Below are positions 1-9,405 of a DNA stretch of 41,035 nt, in pieces (positions within the stretch are counted from its first letter, which is position 1; every line of letters begins with the position of its first letter). The translations under genes and the position numbers were made by a program. This stretch comes from Kocuria sp. p3-SID1428 (GTDB taxonomy: Bacteria; Actinomycetota; Actinomycetes; Actinomycetales; Micrococcaceae): the NCBI RefSeq assembly GCF_025149945.1, contig NZ_JALXVH010000026.1:1-41035 (forward strand), given 5' to 3'. The notes beneath the pieces were generated by a model, which saw nothing but the letters and a program-made list of their open reading frames with translations, did not search any database and had not been told where the DNA came from.

Positions 1-25
1 GTCGTCCGGGCTGCGCGCTCGAGCC

Positions 26-487
26 TCAGTACGCGCCGCGCGCCGTGACCACGGCACGGACCGTCTTCACGAGGATCAGCAGGACCTGGACCATCGACCA
101 CTGCTTGACGTACAGCAGGTCCAGGCGCACCGAGTCCTCCCAGGAGTGGTTGGAGCGGCCGGAGACCTGCCACAGCCCGGTCAGTCCGGGGCGCACCAGC
201 AGACGGCCCCGGGTGGGGGTGTCGTAGGCGGCGACCTCGCGCGGCAGCGGAGGGCGCGGGCTCACCAGGGACATCTCGCCGCGCAGGATGTTGAGCAGCT
301 GGGGCAGCTCGTCCAGGCTCGTGCGTCGCAGGAAGGCCCCGACGCGCGTCATGCGCGGGTCGTGCTCGAGCTTGAACAGGCCCTCTCGGCCGAGCTGCTC
401 GCGCAGCATGAGCTCCCCAGGCGCTCCTCGGCGTCGACCACCATGGTGCGCAGCTTGAGGATACGGCGTCCTCCGCTGGGCCAGGGC
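26..487 (-). pseudogene. Remnant of a polyprenyl-phosphate sugar transferase (C-terminal part, frameshifted)
   Basis: This is the C-terminal catalytic part of a bacterial sugar transferase (WbaP/CpsE-type priming glycosyltransferase), which loads the first sugar phosphate onto undecaprenyl phosphate at the inner membrane. Visible family motifs are [37 protein letters not shown] and RPGLTGLWQVSGR. The reading frame shifts at about 415-420: the [13 protein letters not shown] part lies in one frame and the [14 protein letters not shown] part in another. Nothing N-terminal of the KLRTM motif is present, so the membrane segments are missing and the upstream DNA runs directly into the divergent ABC exporter. 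Family members usually have 200-500 residues; only about 150 remain. The identity is secure and the gene is clearly non-functional. Confidence 0.85.
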
Positions 488-514
488 GCCAGCACTGCCG
501 ATCTGGAGACCCGA

Positions 515-2372
515 GTGAACCGAGTGACCCGAAGCGCTGAGTCCGCGCTGGGCGTCGTGCGTGACCTGCGCACCGTCTTCACCATGATCCCGTGGCGGAT
601 GCGGTGGCGGATCATCGGCAGGGCCGCAGCGGCGTTCGTCCCTGCGATCCTGGACCTGGTGGCAGTGGCCTCCATGCTGCCTCTGACCCAGCTGCTGATG
701 TCCCCCCCCCCCCGAGCAGACGCCGCCGCTGCTGGAGCGCCTGGTGGTGCCTCTGGTAGGGCAGCGAGATGCCCAGACCCTGCTGATCATCACGGCGGGG
801 CTGGTGCTCTTCGCCGTCGTCCTGAAGAACCTCGCGGTCGTGGCCGTGCGCTGGAGGATCCTGGGCCAGCCCACGCGCGCCACCTCGGCCGCCCAGACCT
901 AGCTGCTGCGCCTCTACACCGCCGCTCGCTATCAGGATCATCGGATGCGCTCGAAGGGCGCCATGCTCACGAAGGTGACCAGCGCCGTCCCCACAGCCTT
1001 CAACGTCGTGCTCGGCAGCATCCTGATGCTGGTCGTGGACCTCATGGCCGTGGTCCTGATGTTCCTGTTCCGGCTGCTGGCCTCCCCGCTGGCAGCGGCG
1101 GCCTCGATCATCGTCTTCGGCGGGTTCGCGATGCTCACGACGCGCGTGCTCAAGCCCTACTCCCTGAAGTACGCGCAACGGAACTTCGAGCTGCAGAAGG
1201 AGTCGGCCGGCTCCGGGCATCCGGCCATCGAGGGCTTCCGCGAGACGCGGATCTTCCAGCGGGAGTCCCCGTTCGTGGATCGGTTCCGGGTGAACCGGGA
1301 GGAGCCGGCGGGGCTGACCCGGTTCCAGCTGATCTTCAACGAGCTGGCCAAGCACCTCCTGGAGATCGTGATGATCCTGGGCAACCTCCTGGTCGCCACG
1401 CTGCTGTTCCTCACGCAGGATCCGGAGACCGCCTTCGGACTGCTGGCCGTCTTCGCGGCAGCGGCCATGCGCATCATCCCCGCTCTGAACAGATCGGTGG
1501 CCTCCTTCTACCAGATCAACTCGGGCTCCCCGGTGCTGCGGGACCTCGCCCAGGGGATCGACGTGCTGCGCGCTCAGACCTCCGCGGCCCAGCCCGAGGA
1601 CGGGACGAGGATCAGCATGGGACCGAGCGACGCCGTGGAGGTGCGCGACGTGAGCTTCCGCTACCCGGATGCCCACGAGGACGTCCTGTCGGGGATCACC
1701 GCGCGGATCCCCTTCGGCGGCTCCGTGGCACTGGTCGGGGGCTCCAGGGCGGGCAAGACCACGTTCGTTGATCTGCTGGCGGGTCTCTACGAGCCCACCC
1801 AGGGTGAGATCCGGGCCGCCGGGATCGACATCGTCGAGCACTCGCGGGCCTGGCTCAGCCAGGTGGCCATGGTCTCCCAGCGGGTCTACCTGTGGGACGG
1901 GACGATCCGCGAGCTGATCGCCTTCGGGCAGCGACCAGAGGAGGTCGATGAGCGGCTGCTGGCTGACGTGGTCGGCCGGACCCGTCGGGAGGAGGTGATC
2001 ACGGGGCTGCCCGAGGGCATGCAGACGCGCGTGGGCGATGAGGGCGCGCGTCTGTCAGGCGGGCAGAACCAGCGACTCGGGATCGCCCGAGCTCTCTACT
2101 CCCAGGCCAGCGTGCTGATCCTCGATGAGGCCACCAGTGCACTGGACAATCGCCCCGAGCGGGAGATCACCGAGACGATCGAGCGCCTGCGCGGCCAGCT
2201 GAGCGTGGTGGTGATCGCCCACCGGCTGTCCACGATCCGCCATGTCGACGAGATCCTGTTCTTCGCCGATGGGCGGCTGCGCTCGCGGGGGAGCATTGCG
2301 CAGCTGGTCGCCGACGACCCGGAGTTCGCCCACCTGGTCAGTCTGAGCCGTCTCGAGGCCCCCGAGCACTGA
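515..2372 (+). pseudogene. ABC exporter (fused membrane and ATPase domains) broken by a C12-tract frameshift and a TAG stop
   Basis: This was a half-size ABC exporter of the MsbA/lipid-polysaccharide type. The N-terminal piece from GTG 515 reads into a run of twelve C at 702-713 and then leaves frame. The correct continuation (EQTPPLLERLVVP...) starts in another frame at 714 and is stopped by TAG at 900-902. The rest is open to 2372. The ATPase domain is well preserved: Walker A GGSRAGKTT, signature LSGGQNQRLGIARAL, Walker B VLILDEATSALD and H-loop VVVIAHRLSTI. Its place beside sugar transferase, glycosyltransferase and rml genes suggests export of a surface glycan intermediate. Two independent lesions make it a pseudogene in this sequence. 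A protein from an internal start such as ATG 945 would lack part of the membrane domain. Confidence 0.88.
702..713 (+). repeat. Homopolymeric C12 tract inside the ABC exporter gene
   Basis: Twelve consecutive C follow the T at 701. Upstream codons are in one frame and homologous downstream codons in another. Loss of one C (C11) or gain of two (C14) would join them. Such tracts slip during replication and can act as phase-variation switches, but they are also common sites of sequencing error. Confidence 0.9.
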
Positions 2373-2856
2373 CCGGCGGGATGACCGGGATGATCGGAGC
2401 GGGAATCCGCCGCAGCAGCCGATAGCGCACGTGGCCCGAGCACCCCGGCGCACCAACCCCAGGCGGCTACGGCCTCCAGATCGGCGCGGCCCAGCAGCAG
2501 CCGCAGGCCCAGCGGCAGGCTCCGCAATAGGTTGCGGACTGCGGCCCGCATGTCCACGGCGTGCGGCGGGAGCAGGTGCTCATGGCGGGTCCAGAGCTGG
2601 ATCGAGGTCCGACCCGAGCAGCGGGCCTGCCTGGCCCGTGAGCGGGGCGCCAGGCGCTGCGTGTAGTCGATGACGGCCTCAGGAGCCTCGGTCAGGGCGA
2701 ATCCCGCCGCCTGGGCGCGCCAGGCGAGATCTGTCTCATCGTGGCCTCTGGCGAAGGCCTCGTCGAATCCGCCGTCGTCTCGGCGATGGCCCGGCGCCTG
2801 CCCAGGTTCGCGCCCAGTGGGTAGTCGGAGCCTCCGAGCACGCTGGACAGCCCCCC
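2373..2856 (-). pseudogene. Remnant of a family 2 glycosyltransferase
   Basis: The minus strand carries the middle and C-terminal part of a GT2 glycosyltransferase. The segment GGSDYPLGANLG lies in one frame, and after a frameshift near 2770-2785 the sequence GGFDEAFARGHDETDLAWRA continues in another. The second segment is the typical GT2 acceptor-side motif (ED/DETD-WRAQ-AGF). The N-terminal nucleotide-sugar binding half and any start codon are missing. At 2856/2857 the fragment abuts, on the opposite strand, the last codons of rmlB, which marks a deletion junction. The original 3' end is unclear, because the frame runs on into antisense of the ABC exporter. Identity is good; the exact limits are approximate. 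Confidence 0.75.
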
Positions 2857-2940
2857 GTGCAGTGGTACCGCGAGCATGAGGACTGGTGGCGCCCGCACAA
2901 GGCGGCCGTCGAGGCCGACTACGCCCGCAGCGGGCAGTGA
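2857..2940 (+). pseudogene. rmlB: 27-codon 3' stump of dTDP-glucose 4,6-dehydratase
   Basis: Codons 2857-2937 read VQWYREHEDWWRPHK followed by AAVEADYARSGQ, then TGA at 2938-2940. This matches the characteristic RmlB C-terminus (WYR-N/H-E-WWRPLK). It sits 11 nt upstream of the RmlC start, where rmlB normally lies in actinobacterial rhamnose operons. Everything upstream of codon 2857 has been replaced by glycosyltransferase sequence in opposite orientation, so the gene was removed by a deletion. The call rests on a short but distinctive sequence plus synteny. Confidence 0.72.
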
Positions 2941-2951
2941 GGAACGGGCAC

Positions 2952-4351
2952 ATGGAGATCACCGAGACAGCCATCCCGGGCCTGCTGATCGTGCGGCTCG
3001 GCGTCCACGGCGACAGCCGCGGCTGGCTCAAGGAGAACTGGCAGCGGCAGAAGATGACCGAGGACGGGCTGCCCGACATCCGCCCGGTCCAGAACAACAT
3101 CTCCTTCAACGCCGCGATCGGGGCCACGTGCGGCCTGCACGCCGAGCCGTGGGAGAAGTACGTGTCCGTTGCCACCGGCAGGGTCTTCGGCGCATGGGTG
3201 GATCTGCGCGAGGGGGAGAGCTTCGGCACCGTCGTGACCCAGGAGACTCGGACCGGACACGGCCGTATTCGTCCCGCGCCGGGTGGCCAACGGGTTCCAG
3301 ACCCTGGAGCCGGCGACCGCCTACACCTATCTGGTCACCGCGCACTGGTCGCCCGAGGCGCAATCGCGCTACACGTTCCTGAACCTCGCCGACGAGACCG
3401 TCGCTATCGAGCGGCCGGTTCCGCTCAAGCAGGCGGAACTCTCGGACAAGGATCGGCAGCATCCGCGTCTGGCAGAGGTGGCGCCGGTGCCGGCGGCACC
3501 CTTGCTCATCCTGGGCGCCGCCGGGCAGCTTGGCCGAGCCCTGGTGGCCGTCTGCCAGCGCCGCGGCATCGCGCACCGGACCTTCGAGCGCGCCGACTGT
3601 GACATAAAGGCCCCGTGCAGCTGGCCGCTCGCCGAGCTGGAGACCGCCCGCGCGGTGCTCAACGCCTCGGCGTTCACCGCGGTCGACGAGGCCGAGACCG
3701 CCGAGGGCCGCGCCCGCGCCTGGCAGGTCAATGCCACGGCCATGGGTGCGCTCGCCGCCGCCTGCCGCGATCACGACGTCCCCCTGGCGCACGTGTCGAC
3801 CGACTACGTCTTCGACGGCTCCCTGCCGTTGGATCAGAAGCACGCCCCCGAGCACCTCGTGGCCCCGCTGTCAGCGTACGGGCAGTCCAAGGCAGCCGGG
3901 GAGGCCGCAGAGCGGACCTGGGCGAAGCACTGGATCGTGCGCACGAGCTGGGTGATCGGCGACGGCGCCAACTTCGTGCGGATCATAGCCTCGCTGGCCG
4001 AAAGAGGCATCGACCCGGCCGTCGTCGACGATCAGCACGGCCGGCTCACCTTCGCCGAGGACCTGGCCGACGTGCTGCTGGAGCTCGTGGTCGAGCAGGC
4101 CCCCTACGGCACCCGGCACGTTACCAGCGGCGGGCCGGCCATGAGCTGGTTCGAGGTGGCGCGCGGTCTTCGAGCTGACGGGCCATGGCCCGCAGCGGGT
4201 GAGCCCCGTCAGCACGGCGGAGTCCTTCCGGGACCGTCCTGCTGCGGCGCCGCGTCCCAGGAACTCGCAGCTGGGAGCCGAGGAGTCCATGCCGACCTCG
4301 CGCGAGCGGCTGGGCGCCTACATGCGCTGTCTGGCGGGCTCGGAGCGCTAG
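2952..4351 (+). pseudogene. rmlCD: RmlC-RmlD fusion (dTDP-rhamnose synthesis), two frameshifts
   Basis: The N-terminal part (ATG 2952) is dTDP-4-dehydrorhamnose 3,5-epimerase. The C-terminal part is dTDP-4-dehydrorhamnose reductase, with Rossmann motif GAAGQLGRAL, STDYVFDG and the YGQSK catalytic motif. Fused RmlC-RmlD proteins are common in Micrococcaceae. Together they convert dTDP-4-keto-6-deoxyglucose to dTDP-L-rhamnose in the cytoplasm. The frame breaks at about 3246-3252 (TQE to PDTAVF) and again near 4163. In the third frame the expected C-terminus runs to TAG 4349-4351. The epimerase catalytic segment reads GATCGLHAEP, with Cys where homologues usually have Arg. With rmlB also lost, the pathway cannot run from this locus. 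Confidence 0.88.
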
Positions 4352-4355
4352 CCCG

Positions 4356-6318
4356 TCACAGCAGCCGCTGGACCTCGTCCCATGAGCGCGGCAGTCGCGG
4401 CCCCAGAGGCGCCAGACGTCCTCGGGGCCCCCAGGCGACCTCCTCCGGGGACGTGCCGGCAAGCAGCGACTGCCAGGCCGAGCGCAGCTCGTGCTCCTCC
4501 AGGGCTCCGAGGGCCCGCCAGTGATACGCCTTCTCGGCAGGCAGCTGCGCCAGCGCCAGCGCTGCGGCCCCGTTGCGCGACTGGAGCGCGAACTGCTCTT
4601 AGCTGCGCCACGGACGGTGGAGGATCCGCAGCGACGACTCCGATCTGCCCGGGCGACTGACCTCGTGGTTGCCCATGGCCACCACGACCCCGGGGAAGGG
4701 GCGGAAGGCGACCTTGTCGTCGTAGTGCGGGCTCTGATCCAGCCGCAGCCCGTCCCCGCCGTCGGGGGAAGGGAAGGCGTTGTGCACCACGGCCCGCGCG
4801 ATCGGAGCGCGGGCGGCTGACAGCGTCTCGGCGAGCGTGGAGCGAGACCCGTACCAGAGCTCGTCGGCATCGAACGGGATGATCCACTTCGCACCTGCGC
4901 TGGCTGCGGCCTCGGCGAGCAGGGTTATCTTGGCCGACTGCAGGTAGGCGGGCTCGGCATCGCTGGCCACGAGGACCTGCGGGTGCTCGGCGGCCAGTTC
5001 GCGGAGGATCTGCTCGGTACCGTCCGTGGAGAGGTTGTCCGCCACGAGAACGGGCTCGACACCCTGGGCGAGCAGATGCCGGATCGTCTCGGCCAAGACA
5101 TCGGCCTCATCGCGGACCATGCCCACGGCCCATATGCCCCGGTGAGCAGCCAGGGGCGGCAGGTCCAGTCCTGCGCGGGCGATTCGCAGCTGCTGGGCCA
5201 GCGCTCCGGTCCGTCGGCTGAGCAGGCTGGTGCCCACCAGCCTGACGTCTCGGCGGGCCAGGAACGCCCGGTGCTTGAGCTCTCGCAACGGATCGAGAAG
5301 CGGTGAGGGGCTCTCGCGGCTGCCTCCAGGTGCTGCAACTCCCGGGTCAGCAGCGGTGTCTCGGGGATCTCTAGGACCTCGCACAGCGTGCGGAGGCGGT
5401 GGCGCCAGTCCAGCCTCTGCCGGGCCAGCAGTTGCTGCGCCCGAGCCGCCTCCGGGCTCCACTGCCCGCTGAGCTCGGCGATGCGCTCCAGACCCGCGGC
5501 TGGATCCGTGGGGGAGACCTCGACGGTGGCCGTCTCCCACAGCGTCTCCAGGGTGCCGCTCGGGGCCGCCCCGACGACGACTGCCCCGGCCGCCAGCGCA
5601 TCGGTCCAGCGCCCCGTGAGGTAGTCGCGGGTCGGGTGGGTGTAGGACGCTGGGCTGACGAGGTTGGAGAAGGCCAGCATGAAGCGGCTGCGCAGCGGTG
5701 CCTGACGCAGGTGCTCGTAGTTGCAGGCCGGGTCCGCGGGATCCAGCGGCGGGCGCCCCTGGAAGCGCAGCCCGCGCTCGACGGCCAGCCGCGCCGTGGC
5801 GGCGTCGTCGTCCCAGGCCGGCGGCTGGCGTCCGACGCGCAGCAGATCGGTGCTGCGGTCCCCGTCCTGCAGCGGGAAGGTGAGGGTGTCGGCGCCCCAG
5901 GGCAACACGGAGACGGGGGCGTCCGTCAGCGGGGCCCACTCTTGGCGCAGGCCGGGATCCGTGATGAACAGGTGATCGAAGTGCCGCCCGGTGCGGGTGA
6001 AGCGGGCGATGCGATACGTCCAGAACGAGTCGATCACCCAGGCGACGATCGTGGCGTGGCCGGGCAGCCAGTGCCGCACCCGCGCCGCTTGAGCCAGATG
6101 CGCCGGGTTCGGGGTGATGACCAGCAGGCCGCGTGAGGAGGCGGAGCGGAACCGGGGGATCGCGGAGGCGCCGCGCTGCAGGGCCGTGTGCGGGGCGCGT
6201 TCGTCGAGACGGATCACCCGGGCATCCAGCAGCCGCGCAGTCAGCCGGACGAGGGCGTCCACGGGGCCCAGCCCTGTCCGGCGGGTCGCACGTGCAGCAG
6301 ATCGAGCTCCACCAGCAT
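4356..6318 (-). pseudogene. Two-domain glycosyltransferase (GT-B-like plus GT2), multiply disrupted
   Basis: The likely start is ATG at 6318-6316 behind an AGGGAG ribosome site (MLVELDLLHVRPAG). A frameshift in a short C run near 6257 leads into VDALVRLTARLL and a GT-B/CgeB-like domain (WGADTLTF, SPASYTHPTRDYLTGRWTD). A second frameshift near 5312 leads to a GT2-like domain (WAVGMVRDEADVLAETIRH, ADNLSTDGTEQIL, FDADELWY). TAA at 4601-4599 then interrupts it, although the same frame continues with sensible codons to TGA at 4358-4356, two codons from convergent rmlCD. The two domains may originally have been two genes, since the join coincides with the second frameshift. The role would have been glycan assembly from nucleotide sugars. 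Confidence 0.78.
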
Positions 6319-6337
6319 CTCCCTCTCAGCCTCGGCG

Positions 6338-6360
6338 GTCCGCGGCTGGGCGCCGCGGAC
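6338..6360 (-). terminator. Hairpin downstream of the MHS transporter
   Basis: A perfect 9-bp stem GTCCGCGGC/GCCGCGGAC with a 5-nt loop lies between the transporter stop (6414) and the broken glycosyltransferase start. There is no U tract, so this is only a likely terminator. Confidence 0.5.
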
Positions 6361-6413
6361 GGCCCTCGATTCTAGAGGCCGCAGGAGTGGAGCGGGCAGG
6401 CCCGGACCATCTC

Positions 6414-7769
6414 CTAGAGCGTGAGATCCACGTGCTTGGTCTCTCGCATCAGCAGACCCGCCACCAAGGTCAGGCCCGCGATGCCGGCGAGATACCACGA
6501 GAACACGGATCCCATGCCGGCTTGAGACAGCCAGGTGATGACATATGGGGCGGTTCCGCCGAAGACCGCGGTCGCGAGCGACAGTGTCGCAGCGACACCC
6601 TTCGCGCGCACCCTCAAGGGCAGGACCTCGGACCACACTGCGCCGTTCACACCGAAGAGCAGCGCGATGGCGATCAGCGCGAGGCACTGGACCAGGAGGA
6701 ACGAGGCGACGCTGCCGTCGAGCATGCGGAACAGCACGAAGGGCAGAACGAGGAAAGCGGCGCCGAACCCGATCACCAAGGGCTTGCGGCCGATCCGGTC
6801 CCCGAGCAGCCCAGCCGCGACGATCGTGGCGAGGAAGATCACCTGAGCCACCAGGGAGGCCCCCAGAGTCTGCTGGGGAGTCATGCCGTGCTGAACCTGG
6901 GCGTACGTGGGCAGATAGATCAGCCACGTGTAGAACATCAGGGATCCGCCGGCCGACAGGGCGAAGATCATCAGCAGACCGACCCCTACGGATGGCGCGC
7001 CAAGGGCGTGGCCTCGACCGGCGGGTGCGTCCCCACGATGGCCGGAGGCAGGCTGGGTGGACTTGGTGGTCGTCTGCACCTGCGGCACCGACTGGGTGAA
7101 GGTCTCCGACTCGGAGATCGAGCGCCGCAGGTACAGGGCGTACAGGCCTAGGAGGCCGAAGGCCAAGCGCCAGCCCCACGACGCCACCTGATCCGGGGTG
7201 AGGCCCGCGTTGATCGCCATTCCCGTCAAGGTGGCCATGATGGTGCCGAGGATCACGGAGACCCACGAGGTGGAGCCGTACAGCGCGCGTCGTGAGCGCG
7301 GTGCGCGCTCGACGAGGTAGGTCACGGCAGTGCCCATCTCGCCTCCGTGGGCCAGGCCCTGGATGAGCCGCGCACTGACCAGTATGACGGCGGCCAGGAC
7401 GCCCGCGGTCTCGAAGGTCGGAGTCACGGCGATCATGAAGCTGCCCAGGGCGGTGATCATCATCGCGATGAACAGGCTCTTCTTGCGCCCCACGCGGTCT
7501 GCATAGGCGCCGAACAGGAAACCGCCGAGGGGACGAGCCACGAAGCCGACGGCGAATACCGCCAGGGTCGCCAGGAGATCAGACGCAGGGTTGCCCGAGC
7601 GGAAGATCTGGGCAGCGAAGACCGGGGCGAAGATCGTGTAGACGTTCCAGTCGTACCACTCGAGGGCGTTGCCGAAGTTGACGGCGATCATGTCTCGCAA
7701 ACGACGCGGCTGCGGCTCGTCGAGCGCAGCGCCGTCGGCCGGCCGGGCGGAGGGTGTCGCGGGGCTCAT
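6414..7769 (-). CDS. MFS transporter, metabolite:H+ symporter (MHS) family
   Basis: This 451-residue protein has about twelve membrane segments and belongs to the MHS branch of the major facilitator superfamily, which imports small organic acids, betaines or aromatic acids with protons. Evidence includes the N-terminal NFGNALEWYDWNVYTIFAPV signature, the loop 2-3 motif GAYADRVGRKK and its repeat GDRIGRKP in loop 8-9, and the RLIQGLAHGGEMGTA segment. Loop 6-7 is hydrophilic (TTTKSTQPASGHRG). Its ATG (7769) overlaps the TGA of the flavin reductase-like gene as ATGA, so the two are translationally coupled. The divergent GntR regulator probably controls both. The substrate is unknown; an oxidisable carboxylate or aromatic compound fits the partner enzyme. 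Confidence 0.9.
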   Translation of the reverse strand: MSPATPSARPADGAALDEPQPRRLRDMIAVNFGNALEWYDWNVYTIFAPVFAAQIFRSGNPASDLLATLAVFAVGFVARPLGGFLFGAYADRVGRKKSLFIAMMITALGSFMIAVTPTFETAGVLAAVILVSARLIQGLAHGGEMGTAVTYLVERAPRSRRALYGSTSWVSVILGTIMATLTGMAINAGLTPDQVASWGWRLAFGLLGLYALYLRRSISESETFTQSVPQVQTTTKSTQPASGHRGDAPAGRGHALGAPSVGVGLLMIFALSAGGSLMFYTWLIYLPTYAQVQHGMTPQQTLGASLVAQVIFLATIVAAGLLGDRIGRKPLVIGFGAAFLVLPFVLFRMLDGSVASFLLVQCLALIAIALLFGVNGAVWSEVLPLRVRAKGVAATLSLATAVFGGTAPYVITWLSQAGMGSVFSWYLAGIAGLTLVAGLLMRETKHVDLTL

Positions 7770-8428
7770 GCGCGGCCCTCCAGCCCGGCCTGGGCCTCCC
7801 CGTCCGCGCCGGGCACCCGCATCTCAAACGTCTCGCGGACGACGGTGTAGTCGAAGTAGCCCAGTCGAGCGATCGGCTGGATCTTGGGAATGTCGATGCG
7901 ACCTTCAGGTGTGATGACGTCGTCGTCGATGTGGATCGTATCCACATGGGCGAAGACGATGTCGACAGTTCCGACCTCGGAGTCTCCGGGGATGTGGTGG
8001 GTCGAGTGGTAGCGGCACTCGAAGCGGATGGGTGACTGCGCCACCATCGGTATCGGGTGGTTGTCCGCGTAGACCTTGGTGACGCCGTGCTCGGCGATGC
8101 GGTCCCATTCGCTAGCTGCGGAGTCCAGCGCCATGGCCGAGGTGTTGACCGCCTCCCGGAGGTCGTAGGTCGCCATGTTCCAGACGAACCACCCGGTCCG
8201 CTCGGCGTTGAGCACGGTGTCCTTGCGTCGACCGTCCGGGTACTGATTGGCGGAGAACATCACCATCGGCGGGTCGAAGGTCAGGTTCTGCCACTGGCTG
8301 TAGGGAGCGATGTTCTCCACGCCTTCAGGGCTCACGGAGGAGAGCCAGCCGATGGGTCGAGGGACGGTGGAGCTCTTGAACGGTGAGAACGGCAGCGGGT
8401 TCTCCTGATGCTGCGGACGGTACTTCAC
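7766..8428 (-). CDS. Flavin reductase-like FMN-binding protein
   Basis: A 220-residue protein of the flavin reductase-like (split-barrel) family, with the typical N-terminal motif PRPIGWLSSVSPEG and the following NIAPYSQW and PPMVMFSAN segments that bind FMN. Members reduce flavin for a partner monooxygenase or act directly on small substrates. GTG 8428 is preferred over the ATG at 8488 because GGAGGG lies just upstream and homologues begin near this point. The gene precedes and overlaps the MHS transporter by 4 nt. No monooxygenase is encoded nearby, so its partner is unknown. Confidence 0.85.
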   Translation of the reverse strand: MKYRPQHQENPLPFSPFKSSTVPRPIGWLSSVSPEGVENIAPYSQWQNLTFDPPMVMFSANQYPDGRRKDTVLNAERTGWFVWNMATYDLREAVNTSAMALDSAASEWDRIAEHGVTKVYADNHPIPMVAQSPIRFECRYHSTHHIPGDSEVGTVDIVFAHVDTIHIDDDVITPEGRIDIPKIQPIARLGYFDYTVVRETFEMRVPGADGEAQAGLEGRA

Positions 8429-8476
8429 GGGCCCTCCATGTGATCTGGGTAACAGGTTGCGGCGCACACTACGTCG

Positions 8477-8491
8477 TATATCCCACATATA
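8477..8491. promoter_or_regulatory. Candidate operator, TATAT-N5-ATATA inverted repeat
   Basis: In the 133-nt divergent region between the flavin reductase-like gene and the GntR gene, the AT-rich inverted repeat TATAT-CCCAC-ATATA stands out from a very GC-rich background. FCD-type GntR regulators typically bind short palindromes in their own divergent promoters. The same segment could also supply a -10 element. Confidence 0.5.
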
Positions 8492-8561
8492 TCAAGCATC
8501 TGGGCGAGATTGTCCGGAGCCTCAGGGGGCGGTCTTCCGCGGCGAGCCTTAGGGTGAGGCG

Positions 8562-9260
8562 ATGAGCAAACGAGACGAGGCCTATGCGCTGCTCGCTCAG
8601 ATGATCGAGACGGGCGCTCTGCCAGCAGGGGCGGCCGTCACCGAGGCCGCGCTGATGGAATCCACGGGGTGCGGGCGCACGCCGCTCCGTGAGGCTGTCC
8701 AGCGGCTGGTCCAGGACCGCTGGCTCGATCTCGGCCCCGTCAGGGGTCTGCGAGTGCCGGTCATCTCCGTGGACGATCAGCTGGCGCGCCTCGAGGTCCG
8801 GCGCTCACTGGAGGCCCTGGCGGTCGGGCTGGCCAGCACCCGGGCCAGCCCGGAGCAGGTCGAGGAGCTGCGCGCACATGCCGAAGCCCTGGCCGCCGTG
8901 TCGTCCACGGAGGGCTACGTCGCCGGCGTCGCGCGCTCGCATGAACTGATCAGACGCGCTGCGGTCAACGACTACCTGGCCGATTCGCTGACTCCCTTGC
9001 AGGGGCTTTCGCGACGGTTTTGGCTGGCGACGACCGCCCAGAGGCCGGGCGAGGTGGAGCGAGGCCGCTCCTTCTACGTTCCCTGCCTGAGGGCGATGGC
9101 GAATCGAGATGCTGAAGCCGCCAGAGGTGCCCTGCTCGGACTGCATGACTTTCTGGCGAGTTCGGCGATCGAGCATGCTGCATCCCAGGTCGATGCCGTT
9201 CGCGAGCTGAGCCCGCCGCCCCCGGCGACATGGGGTGCGGGCTCGCCGGTCCGGGGATAG
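8562..9260 (+). CDS. GntR family transcriptional regulator with FCD domain
   Basis: A 232-residue regulator. The N-terminal winged helix carries the GntR signature (SKRDEAYALLAQMIETGALPAG; TEAALMESTGCGRTPLREAVQRL), followed by an all-helical FCD ligand-binding domain (LEVRRSLEALAVGLA...; RSHELIRRAA; FHDFL-like end). The start ATG 8562 follows AGGGTGAGG. It is divergent from the flavin reductase-like gene and MHS transporter, which are the probable targets, with release triggered by a metabolite of the transported substrate. The FCD domain often binds a metal and a carboxylate, but the ligand cannot be inferred here. The long Pro-rich C-terminus after about residue 215 is probably disordered. 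Confidence 0.9.
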   Translation: MSKRDEAYALLAQMIETGALPAGAAVTEAALMESTGCGRTPLREAVQRLVQDRWLDLGPVRGLRVPVISVDDQLARLEVRRSLEALAVGLASTRASPEQVEELRAHAEALAAVSSTEGYVAGVARSHELIRRAAVNDYLADSLTPLQGLSRRFWLATTAQRPGEVERGRSFYVPCLRAMANRDAEAARGALLGLHDFLASSAIEHAASQVDAVRELSPPPPATWGAGSPVRG

Positions 9261-9405
9261 CTCTGTCCGCCCGGGCGGGGGCCGCACCGAGGGCGATGCG
9301 GCTCTGCTCACACTTGCGGCTGCACTCTGCCGGGGTCGCGCGGCGCCTGCGAGAATCGAGATGCCGTCGACGAGTCGTCGGCGCCACCGTTTCGAAGAGG
9401 ACACC

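Noticed and set aside
1..6318. Programmed frameshifting as the reason for the split glycan genes
   Set aside because: Too many unrelated breaks, two in-frame stops and missing gene ends; decay explains them better. Only the C12 tract is kept as a possible switch.
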